Assembly (NCBI GenBank): GCA_902826635.1
Contig: CADEFQ010000003.1
Location: forward strand, 16,198 to 80,197
Length of the DNA stretch: 64,000 nucleotides
Direction: 5' to 3'
DNA from: an uncultured Pseudomonadota bacterium
GTDB lineage: Bacteria > Pseudomonadota > Gammaproteobacteria > Steroidobacterales > Steroidobacteraceae
Under the pieces are notes generated by a model. It worked only from the letters and a program-made list of their open reading frames with translations, did no database searches and was not told the origin of the DNA. Made by a program: the position numbers and the translations under genes. This document shows, piece by piece, positions 27,694 through 36,941 of the stretch. Numbering within the stretch: the stretch's first letter is position 1; each line of letters begins with the position of its first letter.

Positions 27694-28812
27694 ATGTCAC
27701 TCGCACCAGGAGACATTCACAGGGATGTGACTGTCAGTTTGAAGCTGCCCACCGGCAAATCGCCGGCGGTGCAGGAAGTTACGCGGCTCGTCCGCAGCGT
27801 GGCGGCCCACGATTCGAGCGTATTGATCCTTGGGGAGTCGGGGACCGGCAAGGAAGTGGTGGCGCGTGCCATTCACGATTCGAGCCCGCGACGCCACCAG
27901 CCGTTCGTCGCCATCAACTGCGGCGCCATACCCGCGGATCTCCTTGAAAGCGAACTGTTCGGGCACGAGAAGGGCGCCTTCACCGGCGCGATCTCGACCC
28001 GGCTCGGACGCTTCGAGATTGCCGAGGGCGGAACGCTGTTCCTCGACGAAATCGGGGACATGAGCTTGCCGATGCAGGTGAAACTGCTCCGCGTGCTGCA
28101 GGAACGCATCTTCGAGCGGGTCGGCAACCACAAGCCGATCCGCTGCAACGTCCGCATCGTCGCTGCGACCCATCGCGACCTCGAAGAGTCGATCGCGCGC
28201 GGCGCGTTCCGTCAGGACCTCTTTTACCGGCTCAATGTTTTCCCGATCGAAATGCCCGCGCTGCGCGAGCGCCTCGCCGACCTTCCTGCGCTGATCGAGG
28301 ACTTCGTCGCGGCAAACGCCCGCGAAGGCCGCGAGCGCATCGCCTTCACGGCGGGCGCGCTCAAGTCGTTGTCGGGCCATCCCTGGCCGGGCAACGTGCG
28401 CGAACTTGCGAACCTGATCGAGCGCCTTTCGATCCTGCACGGGGGGCGCACCCTCGACGCCCCCGATCTGCCGGCCCGTTATCGCCCCGGGATCGCCGAT
28501 CCGCCGCCGGTGATCGACGATGAGGCGTCGCTGTCCGACGCCGAAGTGCTTCACGTGCTCGAAGCCCCGACCGCCCACACCGTGCTCACCGACCTGCCTC
28601 CCGAAGGCATCGACCTGCGCCGGTACCTCGATGCGATCGAGCGCACGCTCGTCCAGCAAGCCCTCGAGCGTTCGGGTGGAACCGTCGCGCACGCGGCGCG
28701 CCTGCTGGGCCTGCGTCGCACGACGCTGGTCGAGAAGCTGCGCAAGCTCGATGAGGCGCCCGAATGCGGCGGAGTCTTGACGCCCATCGCCGCCTGCGGC
28801 GCGAGTCTGTGA
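27694..28812 (+). CDS. fleQ: FleQ-like sigma-54 activator lacking the N-terminal FleQ domain
   Basis: 372-residue bacterial enhancer-binding protein that would drive RpoN-dependent flagellar promoters. AAA+ domain about 22-260: Walker A GESGTGKE (47-54), sigma-54 contact loop GAFTGA (94-99), Walker B TLFLDEIGD (114-122), then a Fis-type HTH (about 320-352; GLRRTTLVEKLRKL) that is distinctly FleQ-like, as is the preceding IDLRRYLDAIERTLVQQALE. FleQ is usually about 490 residues with a receiver-like N-terminal domain; here only about 20 residues precede the AAA+ domain, and the LFRS cyclic-di-GMP motif before it is replaced by LKLP. ATG at 27694 with GAGGTT upstream. Confidence 0.85.
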   Translation: MSLAPGDIHRDVTVSLKLPTGKSPAVQEVTRLVRSVAAHDSSVLILGESGTGKEVVARAIHDSSPRRHQPFVAINCGAIPADLLESELFGHEKGAFTGAISTRLGRFEIAEGGTLFLDEIGDMSLPMQVKLLRVLQERIFERVGNHKPIRCNVRIVAATHRDLEESIARGAFRQDLFYRLNVFPIEMPALRERLADLPALIEDFVAANAREGRERIAFTAGALKSLSGHPWPGNVRELANLIERLSILHGGRTLDAPDLPARYRPGIADPPPVIDDEASLSDAEVLHVLEAPTAHTVLTDLPPEGIDLRRYLDAIERTLVQQALERSGGTVAHAARLLGLRRTTLVEKLRKLDEAPECGGVLTPIAACGASL

Positions 28813-28844
28813 CACGCGTCACGTAACCCGGCCGGTTTTTGCCC

Positions 28845-28860
28845 CGGCACGGAACTTGCT
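28845..28860 (+). promoter_or_regulatory. Sigma-54 promoter of the fleR-like gene
   Basis: CGGCACGGAACTTGCT matches TGGCACG-N4-TTGCW except for the first base. Predicted start near 28872, 38 bases before the GTG. The FleQ-like protein encoded just upstream is the obvious activator. Confidence 0.8.
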
Positions 28861-28864
28861 CCAT

Positions 28865-28893
28865 CACTCCCGACCGGTGCAGTGCCGGGAGTG
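28865..28893 (+). repeat. Inverted repeat at the fleR-like transcription start
   Basis: CACTCCCG (28865-28872) and CGGGAGTG (28886-28893), perfect 8-bp arms 13 bases apart, spanning the predicted start site. Could be an operator or a 5' stem in the leader; the ribosome binding site (GAGAGGTT) lies just outside it. Confidence 0.5.
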
Positions 28894-28909
28894 AGAGAGG
28901 TTCAACCGA

Positions 28910-29887
28910 GTGACAACGCGCGCATATGCCGAGCCGGTGGCCAGTTCGCAGGCGTCCCGCGAGGCGCTCGAACTCGCGGCCCGCGTCGCGATGAGTGACT
29001 GCACGGTGCTGATCGCAGGCGAGTCCGGCACGGGCAAGGAAGTGCTCGCGCGTCACATCCACCACTTGTCGCCCCGCTCACGGCAGCCGTTCGTGGCGAT
29101 CAACTGTGCCGCGATCCCGGAGAACATGCTCGAGGCCGTGCTCTTCGGCCATGAGAAGGGCGCCTTCACCGGCGCACACGCCGCGCACCCCGGCAAGTTC
29201 GAGCAGGCGCAGGGCGGCACGCTGCTCCTCGACGAGATCTCGGAAATGCCCCTCGGCCTGCAGGCGAAGCTGCTGCGCGTGTTGCAGGAGCGCGAGGTGG
29301 AACGCATCGGCGGCCGCTCGCCGCTCGCGCTCGACGTGCGCGTGCTCGCGACCACCAACCGCCGGTTGCGCGCCGAAGTGACGGCCGCGCGCTTTCGCGA
29401 AGACCTCTACTATCGGCTCAACGTGTTCCCGATGGTGCTCGCGCCACTGCGCGAGCGCCGTGATGACATTCTGCCGCTCGCGATGCACCTGCTGGCGGCG
29501 CGCTGCGCGCCCGGCCGGCGCATTCCCGCCGTGTCCGCGGAAGCGGCGCACCGCCTGCTGACCCACGGCTGGCCCGGCAACGTGCGCGAGCTCGACAACG
29601 TGATGCAACGCGCGCTGATCCTGCTCGAGGACGAAGTGATCCGGGCGCCGCACATCCGCTTTGAAATGGATGAGGACGCCGCGCCTGCTCCCGCGCCCAT
29701 CGCCAGGGGCCAGCTGTCGACTGCGCTGGCGTCCGCCGAACGCGAACTGATCCTCGAAGCGCTGCGCGACGGTCAGGGCAGTCGCCGGGTGGCGGCCGAG
29801 CGCCTCGGCATCAGCCCGCGCGCGCTGCGTTACAAGCTTGCGCAGCTGCGCGCGTCGGGCGTCGATCTTGCGGTGGCCTGCGCATGA
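28910..29887 (+). CDS. fleR: FleR-like sigma-54 activator without receiver domain
   Basis: 325-residue enhancer-binding protein. AAA+ domain about 12-245 with Walker A GESGTGKE (37-44), GAFTGA (84-89) and Walker [10 protein letters not shown] (about 104-112); the C-terminal Fis-type HTH ([20 protein letters not shown], about 292-311) is FleR/FlrC-like. FleR normally begins with a phosphorylatable receiver domain of about 120 residues and is paired with the kinase FleS; here neither exists, only about 12 residues preceding the AAA+ fold. GTG at 28910 follows GAGAGGTT. Overlaps fliE (ATGA), so it may be co-transcribed with fliEFGHIJK. Confidence 0.85.
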   Translation: MTTRAYAEPVASSQASREALELAARVAMSDCTVLIAGESGTGKEVLARHIHHLSPRSRQPFVAINCAAIPENMLEAVLFGHEKGAFTGAHAAHPGKFEQAQGGTLLLDEISEMPLGLQAKLLRVLQEREVERIGGRSPLALDVRVLATTNRRLRAEVTAARFREDLYYRLNVFPMVLAPLRERRDDILPLAMHLLAARCAPGRRIPAVSAEAAHRLLTHGWPGNVRELDNVMQRALILLEDEVIRAPHIRFEMDEDAAPAPAPIARGQLSTALASAERELILEALRDGQGSRRVAAERLGISPRALRYKLAQLRASGVDLAVACA

Positions 29888-30237
29888 GCCAGATGGAAAT
29901 CGATCGGGTCCTCGCGCAGATCCGCACGATCTCGTCTCAGGTGAAGCGGCCACAGGCGCCGCAGGCTGACGCCGCGGGCAGCGTCGGCCTCGCGGGCCGC
30001 GCCCAGGGCGTCGAAGGCAGTTTCGCCGCGATGATGAAGCGCGGCATCAGTGAGGTGAACGCGGCCCAGCAGAGCGCCGCGCAGCTCGCGACGGCGTTCC
30101 AGAAGGGCGTGCCGGGCGTCGAGTTGCCGCAGGTGATGCTCGAGATGCAGAAGGCGAGCGTCGCGTTTCGCGCCGCCACCGAGGTGCGCAACCGCCTCGT
30201 GAGCGTCTATCAGGAAATCATGAACATGCCGATCTGA
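29884..30237 (+). CDS. fliE: Flagellar basal-body protein FliE
   Basis: 117-residue link between MS ring and rod. Its C-terminal part [20 protein letters not shown] and [14 protein letters not shown] is the family signature. The ATG at 29884 lies inside the stop of the upstream activator; a second in-frame ATG three codons later is possible. First gene of the fliEFGHIJK series. Confidence 0.95.
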   Translation: MSQMEIDRVLAQIRTISSQVKRPQAPQADAAGSVGLAGRAQGVEGSFAAMMKRGISEVNAAQQSAAQLATAFQKGVPGVELPQVMLEMQKASVAFRAATEVRNRLVSVYQEIMNMPI

Positions 30238-30265
30238 TCGGCATGTCTATCTACAGGAGTGATGC

Positions 30266-31909
30266 ATGAGCGCCGAGGTCGAGCAGCTACCCGCCTATGC
30301 CCGCATTGCGACGGGGCTCCGGCCCCTGTTGGTGCTGGTCGGCATTGCCGCGGCCGTGGCCGCGGGTCTCGGGATCGTGTTCTGGGCGCGCGGACCGAGC
30401 TACAGCCTGCTGTATTCGGGGCTCGCCGCGAACGATCTCGTCGAAGTGCAGCAGACGCTGCAGGCGGCCGCGATCAAGCACAAGGCCGACGTTGAACGCG
30501 GCACGGTGAGCGTGCCGGCCGAGAAGCTGAACGACGCACGGCTCGCGCTGGCGGCGCAGGGCGTGCTGCAGTCGTCCGACGGTTTCAACGCCATGGCGAA
30601 GGAGTCCGGCTTCGGCGTGAGCCAGTTCATGGAGGGCGCGCGCTACCAGCACGCGCTCGAAACGGAGCTCGCGCGCACGATCTCGAGCCTGCAGCCGGTC
30701 GCCGCGGCGCGCGTGCACATTGCCGCGTCCCGACCGTCGGCGTTCGTGCGTGATCGCCGCAGCGCCACCGCGTCGGTGTTCGTGCAGCTGAAGCCCGGTC
30801 GTCGGCTCGAATCGGAACAAGTCACCGCGATCGTGAATCTCGTCGCCTCGAGCATACCGGAGCTCAAGGCACAGGACGTGACGGTGGTCGACCAGTCGGG
30901 GCGCCTGCTGTCGCAGCCTGAAAGTGACGGCGATCTCGCCGCGCGCGAAAAGCAGTTCGAGTTTGCGCGCCGCCTGGAATCGGAGTACACGCAGCGCATC
31001 GAAGCGCTGCTCGCGCCGATCGTCGGCGAAGGCCGGGTGCGGGCGCAGGTCGTCGCCGCCGTCGACATGTCGGTCACGGAGGAGGCGCGCGAGCAGTATC
31101 GTCCTGACAGCCAGGTCGTGCGCAGCGAACAACTGGCCGAAGAATCCTCGCGCAACGGCGCCGGCCCGAACGGCGTGCCGGGCGCGCTGTCGAATCAGCC
31201 GCCGATTCCCGGCACGGCGCTCCCGCCGGGCCAGGGCGCCGCGGCGCCGGGCACCAATGCCGATGCCGCCGCAGCGGCCCCGACGCCCGACAACACTTCG
31301 AAGCAGGCGACGCGCAACTACGAAATCGATCGCACGGTGGCCTACACGCGCCAGCCGGCCGGGCGCCTGAAGCGCCTCACGGTCGCGGTGCTAGTGGATG
31401 ACATCGTGGTGCCTCAGAAAGATGGCAAGAGCGCCGAGCAGCCACTCAGCGCCGAGCAGCTCACGCGCGTCACGGCGCTCGTCAAGGACGCGGTCGGGTT
31501 CGACGAGTCGCGCGGCGACAGCGTCAATGTCGTCAATGCCTCGTTCACGGGCGAGGCTGGCGAGCCGATCGCTGAGCTCGATCCGCTGCCGATCTGGCAG
31601 CAGCCCTGGTTTCGCGAACTCGCGAAAGTCCTCGGTGGCGCCGCCATCGTGATCGTGTTGCTGCTCTCGATCGTGCGCCCGCTCGTCAGGAGTCTCTCGA
31701 GCCCGCTGCGGCTTGCCGCCGCGCCGGCGCCTGCGCTGCCGGCCGCTCGTTCGCCGGAGGCGGTGGAGTCGGAGGTGGCGCTGCGACCCTCGGGCCAGGC
31801 GGCCGCCATTGCGTATGAACAGCAGATCGCGCAGGCGCGATCGCTCGTGACACAGGACCCGAAGCGCGTCGCGCGGGTCGTCAAGACCTGGGTGGGAAAA
31901 GATGAATGA
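30266..31909 (+). CDS. fliF: MS-ring protein FliF
   Basis: 547-residue inner-membrane ring subunit. Membrane helices at about residues 27-50 and 450-475, YscJ-like ring domain between (YSLLYSGLAANDLVEVQQTL start; ARVHIAASRPSAFVRDR) and a C-terminal cytoplasmic tail for FliG ending RVARVVKTWVGKDE. A Pro/Ala-rich loop near 305-345 replaces the variable periplasmic insert. ATG at 30266 with a GGAG site; overlaps fliG by eight bases. Confidence 0.96.
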   Translation: MSAEVEQLPAYARIATGLRPLLVLVGIAAAVAAGLGIVFWARGPSYSLLYSGLAANDLVEVQQTLQAAAIKHKADVERGTVSVPAEKLNDARLALAAQGVLQSSDGFNAMAKESGFGVSQFMEGARYQHALETELARTISSLQPVAAARVHIAASRPSAFVRDRRSATASVFVQLKPGRRLESEQVTAIVNLVASSIPELKAQDVTVVDQSGRLLSQPESDGDLAAREKQFEFARRLESEYTQRIEALLAPIVGEGRVRAQVVAAVDMSVTEEAREQYRPDSQVVRSEQLAEESSRNGAGPNGVPGALSNQPPIPGTALPPGQGAAAPGTNADAAAAAPTPDNTSKQATRNYEIDRTVAYTRQPAGRLKRLTVAVLVDDIVVPQKDGKSAEQPLSAEQLTRVTALVKDAVGFDESRGDSVNVVNASFTGEAGEPIAELDPLPIWQQPWFRELAKVLGGAAIVIVLLLSIVRPLVRSLSSPLRLAAAPAPALPAARSPEAVESEVALRPSGQAAAIAYEQQIAQARSLVTQDPKRVARVVKTWVGKDE

Positions 31910-32915
31910 CAAGGCAGCATCGCCTCGCAGCGGCATTGACCAGGCCGCGATCCTCCTCCTGACGCTGGGTGAGCAGGAGGCGGCTGAGGTCTTGAAACAC
32001 ATGAGCGCACGGGATGTGCAGCGGGTCGGCAGCGCGATGGCGGCCCTCGACGGCGTGACGCGCGAGGAAGTGTCGGGCGTCCTCGAGCACTTTGCGACTT
32101 CCGTGGAAAGCCAGACATCCCTCGGCGTCGGAACGGACGAGTACCTGCGCAAGGTGATGGTTTCCGCGCTCGGCGACGATCGCGCGGCGAGCGTCATGGA
32201 ACGCATTCTCGGCGGCCGTTCCAGCCGCGGGCTTGAGGCGATGAAATGGATGGATTCGCGTGCCGTCGCGGAGATGATGCGTAACGAACACCCGCAGATC
32301 GTCGCGATCGTTCTCGCCTACCTCGACGCCGACCACGCCGCCGTCGTGCTCGCGCAGTTGCCGGAACGTGCGCGCCCGGACATCCTGATGCGCATCGCGA
32401 CGCTCGACGGCATCCAGCCGTCGGCGCTGGATGAGCTCGATCAAGTCATGGAGAAGCAGTTCGCCGGTAACGCTTCCTCAAAGGCATCGGTGTTCGGAGG
32501 GCCGAAAGTGTCCGCGGACATCATCAACAATCTCGAGCTGAGCCAGGAAACCGTGATCATGGAGCAGATCTGCCAGATCGACGAGGCGCTCGGTGCGAAA
32601 ATCCAGAGCCTCATCTTCACGTTCGACGACCTTACTGCAATCGACGATCGCGGTATGCAGGAACTGCTGCGCCAGGTGCCCGGCGACCGACTGCTGCTCG
32701 CGCTGAAGGCCTGCGAGCAGGAGCTGAAGGACAAAGTGTTCAAGAACATGTCGCAGCGCGCGGCCGAGATGATGAAGGACGACATGGAGTCGAAGGGGCC
32801 CGTGCGCGTGAGCGAGGTCGAGGCGGCGCAGAAGGAGATCCTGGCGATCGCCAAGCGCCTCTCCGACGCCGGCACCATCTCGATCGGCGGCAAGGGTGGC
32901 GAAGCCTATGTCTGA
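31902..32915 (+). CDS. fliG: Flagellar switch protein FliG
   Basis: 337-residue rotor protein contacting FliF, FliM and the stator. Middle domain EHPQIVAIVLAYLD (about 129-142) and the C-terminal charged torque helix (FDDLTAIDDRGMQELLRQVP, about 244-263) with its conserved Asp/Arg/Lys residues are intact. Length is standard. Confidence 0.97.
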   Translation: MNDKAASPRSGIDQAAILLLTLGEQEAAEVLKHMSARDVQRVGSAMAALDGVTREEVSGVLEHFATSVESQTSLGVGTDEYLRKVMVSALGDDRAASVMERILGGRSSRGLEAMKWMDSRAVAEMMRNEHPQIVAIVLAYLDADHAAVVLAQLPERARPDILMRIATLDGIQPSALDELDQVMEKQFAGNASSKASVFGGPKVSADIINNLELSQETVIMEQICQIDEALGAKIQSLIFTFDDLTAIDDRGMQELLRQVPGDRLLLALKACEQELKDKVFKNMSQRAAEMMKDDMESKGPVRVSEVEAAQKEILAIAKRLSDAGTISIGGKGGEAYV

Positions 32916-33534
32916 GGCAGCCCTGTGGGCGCTGCCCAGCGTGCAGGGGCGACTCGCCGGCGAGCGTCGCGAGAAGATCACGGCGGCGGAGCTCGACGGG
33001 ATCGCTCGCGCCGCGTGGGAAGAGGGCCACGCCAAGGGCCACGCCGACGGGCTCGCGGCAGCGGCGACGGAGGCGAAGCGGCGCCACGACGCGCTCGATC
33101 AGCGCATTGCACACTTCGACAGCCTGCTCGCCGCGCTGGCAAGGCCGCTCCTGGAGCTCGACGCGGAGGTCGAAAGCCAGCTCGCCCAGTTGTCGCTCAC
33201 GGTCGCGCGGCATCTCGTGCGGCGTGAGCTGCGGATCGATCCCGCGCAGGTCATCGGCATCTTGCGGCAGGCGGTGTCCTTGCTGCCCGCGGCCGCGCGC
33301 GACGTGCGCGTGCACCTGCACCCGGAAGACGCGGCACTCGTGCGCGCGAAGCTCTCCGCGCCGACGACCGAGCAGGCATGGAGCGTCGTCGAGGATCCCG
33401 TGATGGCGCGCGGCGGCTGCCGCGTGACGGCCGGGAATTCACAGATCGACGCGCGCCTCGAAGCGCGCGTCAATGCCGCCCTCGTCGCGGTACTGGGCGA
33501 GGAGCGGGGCGACGATGAGCGGGGTGCGCCGTGA
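32908..33534 (+). CDS. fliH: Flagellar export ATPase regulator FliH
   Basis: 208-residue FliH, the stator-like partner of the FliI ATPase. The N-terminus has a small set of Gly/Ala-x3 repeats ([20 protein letters not shown]), then a coiled coil and the FliH/YscL C-terminal domain ([20 protein letters not shown]). ATG at 32908 was chosen; a GTG at 32896 would overlap fliG further. Overlaps fliI by four bases. Confidence 0.92.
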   Translation: MSEAALWALPSVQGRLAGERREKITAAELDGIARAAWEEGHAKGHADGLAAAATEAKRRHDALDQRIAHFDSLLAALARPLLELDAEVESQLAQLSLTVARHLVRRELRIDPAQVIGILRQAVSLLPAAARDVRVHLHPEDAALVRAKLSAPTTEQAWSVVEDPVMARGGCRVTAGNSQIDARLEARVNAALVAVLGEERGDDERGAP

Positions 33535-34892
33535 GCGCGCTCAAGGAGCGTCAGGCGCTCTGGCGTCAGGGGCTCACGCGCTATCAGCGTCGCGCCGAGC
33601 TGCTGCCTCCTCCGCCGGTCGAGGGCAGGCTCACGCGCGTGGTCGGGCTGACGCTCGAGGCCGCGGGCTGCGAAGCCGCGGTGGGCGATCGCTGCGATGT
33701 GCTTTCATCCGCGGGCGGCCGTGTCGAAGCCGAAGTGGTCGGGTTCTCGGGCGAACGCCTCTTTCTGATGCCGACCGCCGACGCGCACGGCCTGTCGCCG
33801 AACGCACGCGTCGTGCCGCGCTACGGACAGCAGACCGTGCGCGTGGGAGCGCAGTTGCTCGGGCGCGTGATCGACGGTGCGGGCAGGCCGCTCGACGGCC
33901 TCGGTTCGCTCGACTGCGAAGTCCCCGTGAAGCTGATGGGTGGCGAGCCGATCAATCCGCTCGTGCGCGCACCGATTGCGGAGCCGCTCGACGTGGGCGT
34001 TCGTGCCATCAACTCGCTGCTCACCGTCGGTCGCGGCCAACGTGTCGGGCTGTTCGCGGGCAGCGGCGTCGGCAAGAGCGTGCTGCTCGGGATGATGGCG
34101 CGCTACACCGCCGCCGACGTGATTGTCGTTGGCCTCGTCGGTGAGCGCGGACGCGAGGTGAAGGAATTCATCGAGCGCATCCTCGGCGAGGAGGGGCGCC
34201 GCCGCGCCGTCGTCGTCGCCGTGCCGGCCGACCAGTCGCCGCTCATGCGCCTGCACGGCGCGTGGCTTGCGACGGCGGTCGCCGAATACTTTCGTGACCA
34301 GGGCGCGAGCGTGCTGCTGCTGATGGATTCGCTGACGCGCTTCGCCCAGGCGCAGCGCGAAATCGGCCTCGCGATCGGTGAAGCGCCGGCGACCAAGGGC
34401 TACCCGCCCTCGGTGTTCGCACGCTTGCCGCAACTCGTCGAGCGCGCAGGCAATGGTGCGCAGAAGGGCGGGTCGATCACGGCGTTCTATACCGTGCTGG
34501 TGGAAGGCGACGACCAGAACGATCCGATCGCCGACAGCGCCCGCGCGATCCTCGACGGGCATTTCGTGCTCTCGCGGCGCCTCGCGGAGGCCGGCCAGTA
34601 TCCTGCGATCGACGTCGAGGCGTCGGTCAGCCGCGCGATGCACGACATCGTGCCGGACAGCCATTTCGAGTCGGCGCGCCAGTTCCGCCAGTTGCTTTCG
34701 ACGTACATGCAGCACCGCGACCTCATCGCGATCGGCGCCTATCGCGCCGGCAGCGACCCGCGCGTCGACGCCGCGCTCGCGCGCTGGCCGCAGATGCAGC
34801 GCTTCCTGCAGCAGCACATGCGTGAGCGAGCCGGCCTCACGGACAGCCTCGCGTCGCTCGCCGACGTGCTCGCCTCGCCGGGTGTGGCATGA
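33531..34892 (+). CDS. fliI: Flagellum-specific export ATPase FliI
   Basis: 453-residue F1-beta-like ATPase of the flagellar type III export apparatus. Walker A GSGVGKS (about 178-184), Walker [13 protein letters not shown] (about 260-271), and the family motif [17 protein letters not shown]. Start GTG at 33531 overlaps fliH (GTGA); the stop overlaps the ATG of fliJ. Confidence 0.97.
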   Translation: MSALKERQALWRQGLTRYQRRAELLPPPPVEGRLTRVVGLTLEAAGCEAAVGDRCDVLSSAGGRVEAEVVGFSGERLFLMPTADAHGLSPNARVVPRYGQQTVRVGAQLLGRVIDGAGRPLDGLGSLDCEVPVKLMGGEPINPLVRAPIAEPLDVGVRAINSLLTVGRGQRVGLFAGSGVGKSVLLGMMARYTAADVIVVGLVGERGREVKEFIERILGEEGRRRAVVVAVPADQSPLMRLHGAWLATAVAEYFRDQGASVLLLMDSLTRFAQAQREIGLAIGEAPATKGYPPSVFARLPQLVERAGNGAQKGGSITAFYTVLVEGDDQNDPIADSARAILDGHFVLSRRLAEAGQYPAIDVEASVSRAMHDIVPDSHFESARQFRQLLSTYMQHRDLIAIGAYRAGSDPRVDAALARWPQMQRFLQQHMRERAGLTDSLASLADVLASPGVA

Positions 34893-35338
34893 CGCGTTCG
34901 AAGCGGATGCAGCCGGTCGTGCAGGTCGTCGAACACGATGAGCGCGAGTGCGCCACGCGCCTCGCGGCGGCGGCAGAGCGTGTGCGTGCGGCGCAGCGGC
35001 GTCGCGATGAACTCGTGGCCTATGAGGCCAGCTACGCCGCTGGACTCAAGGACCGCATCGCCGCGGGCATCAGCGCGCCCGACCTGCGGGATTTTCGCGC
35101 CTTCCTCGCCCGGCTCGGCGAAGCGCTGCGCGCGCAGGGTCGCGTCGTGGCGCAGGCGAACACGGAACAGGAGGCTGCGCGCGATGCCTTGCGGCTCGCC
35201 GCGCAGCGCGCGAAGGCGGTCGATCACGTGGTCGGGCGATGGCAGGCCGAGGAACGCGCCGCCACCGAGCGGCGCGAACAGACTGACATCGACGAGCGTG
35301 CGCTGCAGATGGCGCGCGCCCGAGCCCAACGAGGATGA
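34889..35338 (+). CDS. fliJ: Flagellar export protein FliJ
   Basis: 149-residue coiled-coil protein that fits in the FliI hexamer. It is almost wholly helical, rich in Arg, Glu and Ala with long heptad runs ([40 protein letters not shown]). Sequence conservation is low in the family; the name rests on fold, length and place between fliI and fliK. Confidence 0.87.
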   Translation: MTRSKRMQPVVQVVEHDERECATRLAAAAERVRAAQRRRDELVAYEASYAAGLKDRIAAGISAPDLRDFRAFLARLGEALRAQGRVVAQANTEQEAARDALRLAAQRAKAVDHVVGRWQAEERAATERREQTDIDERALQMARARAQRG

Positions 35339-36270
35339 TGCCGATGACGACTCCCGCCATGCCGACGATGCCGGCGACCCCGGTGGCACCGACCGCTGTA
35401 TCCAGCCTGTTGCTCGACACCGGGCCGGGTCTCGACGTGAGCTTCGCGAGCCTGATCGGAGCGGCAATACCCGATGAAGGCGAAGCCGCCGACATCGATG
35501 AGCTGCCCCCCGAAGCCGTGGCGCTGTGGCTCGCGGGGCTGGTGGGCGCACAGGCGGCCGTGACGGCGACCACGGCGCCAGCACCGGTGCACAAGGCGTT
35601 GACGTCGGCGACGGGCAGCACCCGGGGCGTGGCCGTCGCCGGTCGCGCGGAATCGGCAACGACGGCTGCAGAAGGTCTCGAGGAAGTGTTGCGCGACCTC
35701 CTGTTGCCGGAGTCGACGTCGGACGCGCGGGCGGCCGGCCCCGAGCGCGCCGCGGTCATCCTCGACGCGATGCCGCTGAAGGATGCGTTGAGCTGGGTGC
35801 CGAACAGCATCGATACGCCCTCGACGTCACGATTCCCCGCGCACGAATCGACACCGAAGCACATGGCGCCCGTTCAGGCGCAGGTCGGATCGCCGGGCTG
35901 GTCCGACGAACTGGCAGGGCGCATCGCCTGGATCGCGCGCGAGGACCTGCAGTCCGCTTCGATCCGGCTGTCGCCCGAGCACCTGGGACCCCTCGACGTG
36001 CAGGTCTCGGTGCGCGACGGCGACGCCATCGTGTCCTTCGCCGCAAGCCATGCGGACACGCGCGCGGCGCTCGAGCAGGCGCTGCCGAAGCTGCGCGAGC
36101 TGCTCGCCGCCCAGGGTCTCACGCTGGCGGGCGCGAACGTGTCGGAGCACGCGCCACGTCATGAGCGCTCGCCTCAGGCGCGGCTGCTGCGAGCGGCGGG
36201 CGAGGACGCCGAGCCGGCCCGCGAGGTCGGCGTGCGCCTGCCCGTGGGCCTCGTCGACACCTACGCGTAG
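35335..36270 (+). CDS. fliK: Hook-length control protein FliK
   Basis: 311-residue FliK, a secreted ruler and substrate-specificity switch. The first 190 residues are Ala/Pro/Thr-rich and disordered, as expected of the ruler; the C-terminal Flg_hook domain (about 195-285) is recognisable by SASIRLSPEHLGPLDVQVSV and ALEQALPKLRELLAAQGLTL. Starts within the fliJ stop (ATGATG). Shorter than most FliK (350-450), which would predict a shorter hook if the ruler model holds. Confidence 0.88.
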   Translation: MMPMTTPAMPTMPATPVAPTAVSSLLLDTGPGLDVSFASLIGAAIPDEGEAADIDELPPEAVALWLAGLVGAQAAVTATTAPAPVHKALTSATGSTRGVAVAGRAESATTAAEGLEEVLRDLLLPESTSDARAAGPERAAVILDAMPLKDALSWVPNSIDTPSTSRFPAHESTPKHMAPVQAQVGSPGWSDELAGRIAWIAREDLQSASIRLSPEHLGPLDVQVSVRDGDAIVSFAASHADTRAALEQALPKLRELLAAQGLTLAGANVSEHAPRHERSPQARLLRAAGEDAEPAREVGVRLPVGLVDTYA

Positions 36271-36386
36271 CGCCTTCGCGGGCGCCGTCAAAACTTTGTC
36301 GCGGGCGCGGCATGTGCGCGGCGTCACAGTCGCGATTCTCGCGAAAATATTCCAAATTCAATCAGTTAGCAGCAAATAGGCGAGGC

Positions 36387-36402
36387 TGGCATTGGCCTTG
36401 CA
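36387..36402 (+). promoter_or_regulatory. Sigma-54 promoter of the fliL operon
   Basis: TGGCATTGGCCTTGCA carries TGGCA and TTGCA at the exact RpoN spacing. Start near 36414, 29 bases before fliL. An AT-rich stretch just upstream (36338-36380) in this GC-rich genome could bind IHF or the activator. Confidence 0.82.
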
Positions 36403-36442
36403 CGACGGATCAGGCGCGAATGTCCGCGTCGAGGATCCAAGC

Positions 36443-36931
36443 ATGGCCGAAGCCGAAGCCGCTGCCCCAGCCACCGAAGCGCCGAAGAAGAAGTCGAAGA
36501 CGCTTCTCTGGGTCTTGATCGTTGTCGTCGTCGCTGCCATCGGGGCGGGCGGCGCGTTGTTCTACATGAAGCGCAGTCCGGCGGCTCCGGCTGAAAAGCC
36601 GAAACCTGCGCAGGCGCTTTTCTACAAGCTCGATCCGGCTTTCGTCGTGAATTTCGAAGCGGAGCAGCTCGTGCGCTTCCTGCAGGTGACGATCGAAGTC
36701 ATGACTCGCGATCCGCTGACCGTGGAATACCTGAAAAAACACGACCCCGTGATCCGCAACGACCTGCTGCTGCTCCTTTCGAACCAGCAATACACGGCGC
36801 TCGCCACGGCGCAAGGCAAAGAGCAGTTGCGTGCACGGGCGCTCGCGGCGGTGCGCGCTGTCGCGGCGCGAGAGGGCGGTGAGCCCAAAAAAATCGAAGC
36901 CGTCTACTTCACCAGCTTCGTGATGCAATAG
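36443..36931 (+). CDS. fliL: Flagellar basal-body-associated protein FliL
   Basis: 162-residue FliL, a single-pass membrane protein that surrounds the stator. Acidic/Ala-rich start, Lys cluster, one membrane helix at about residues 22-43, then the periplasmic domain with LDPAFVVNFEAEQLVRFLQV and VEYLKKHDPVIRNDLLLLL. The ATG at 36443 follows GAGGA; a TTG at 36392 would lie inside the sigma-54 promoter and is rejected. First gene of fliLMNOPQR. Confidence 0.94.
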   Translation: MAEAEAAAPATEAPKKKSKTLLWVLIVVVVAAIGAGGALFYMKRSPAAPAEKPKPAQALFYKLDPAFVVNFEAEQLVRFLQVTIEVMTRDPLTVEYLKKHDPVIRNDLLLLLSNQQYTALATAQGKEQLRARALAAVRAVAAREGGEPKKIEAVYFTSFVMQ

Positions 36932-36941
36932 GGGTCGCTCC

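Noticed and set aside
29857-29872. Sigma-54-like GGGC...TTGC before fliE
   Set aside because: Two mismatches to consensus, and the start would fall exactly on the fliE ATG; fliE overlaps the fleR-like gene and is probably read from its promoter.
36392-36442. Longer FliL starting at TTG 36392
   Set aside because: It would start inside the sigma-54 promoter; the ATG at 36443 has a good GAGGA site and a normal FliL start.
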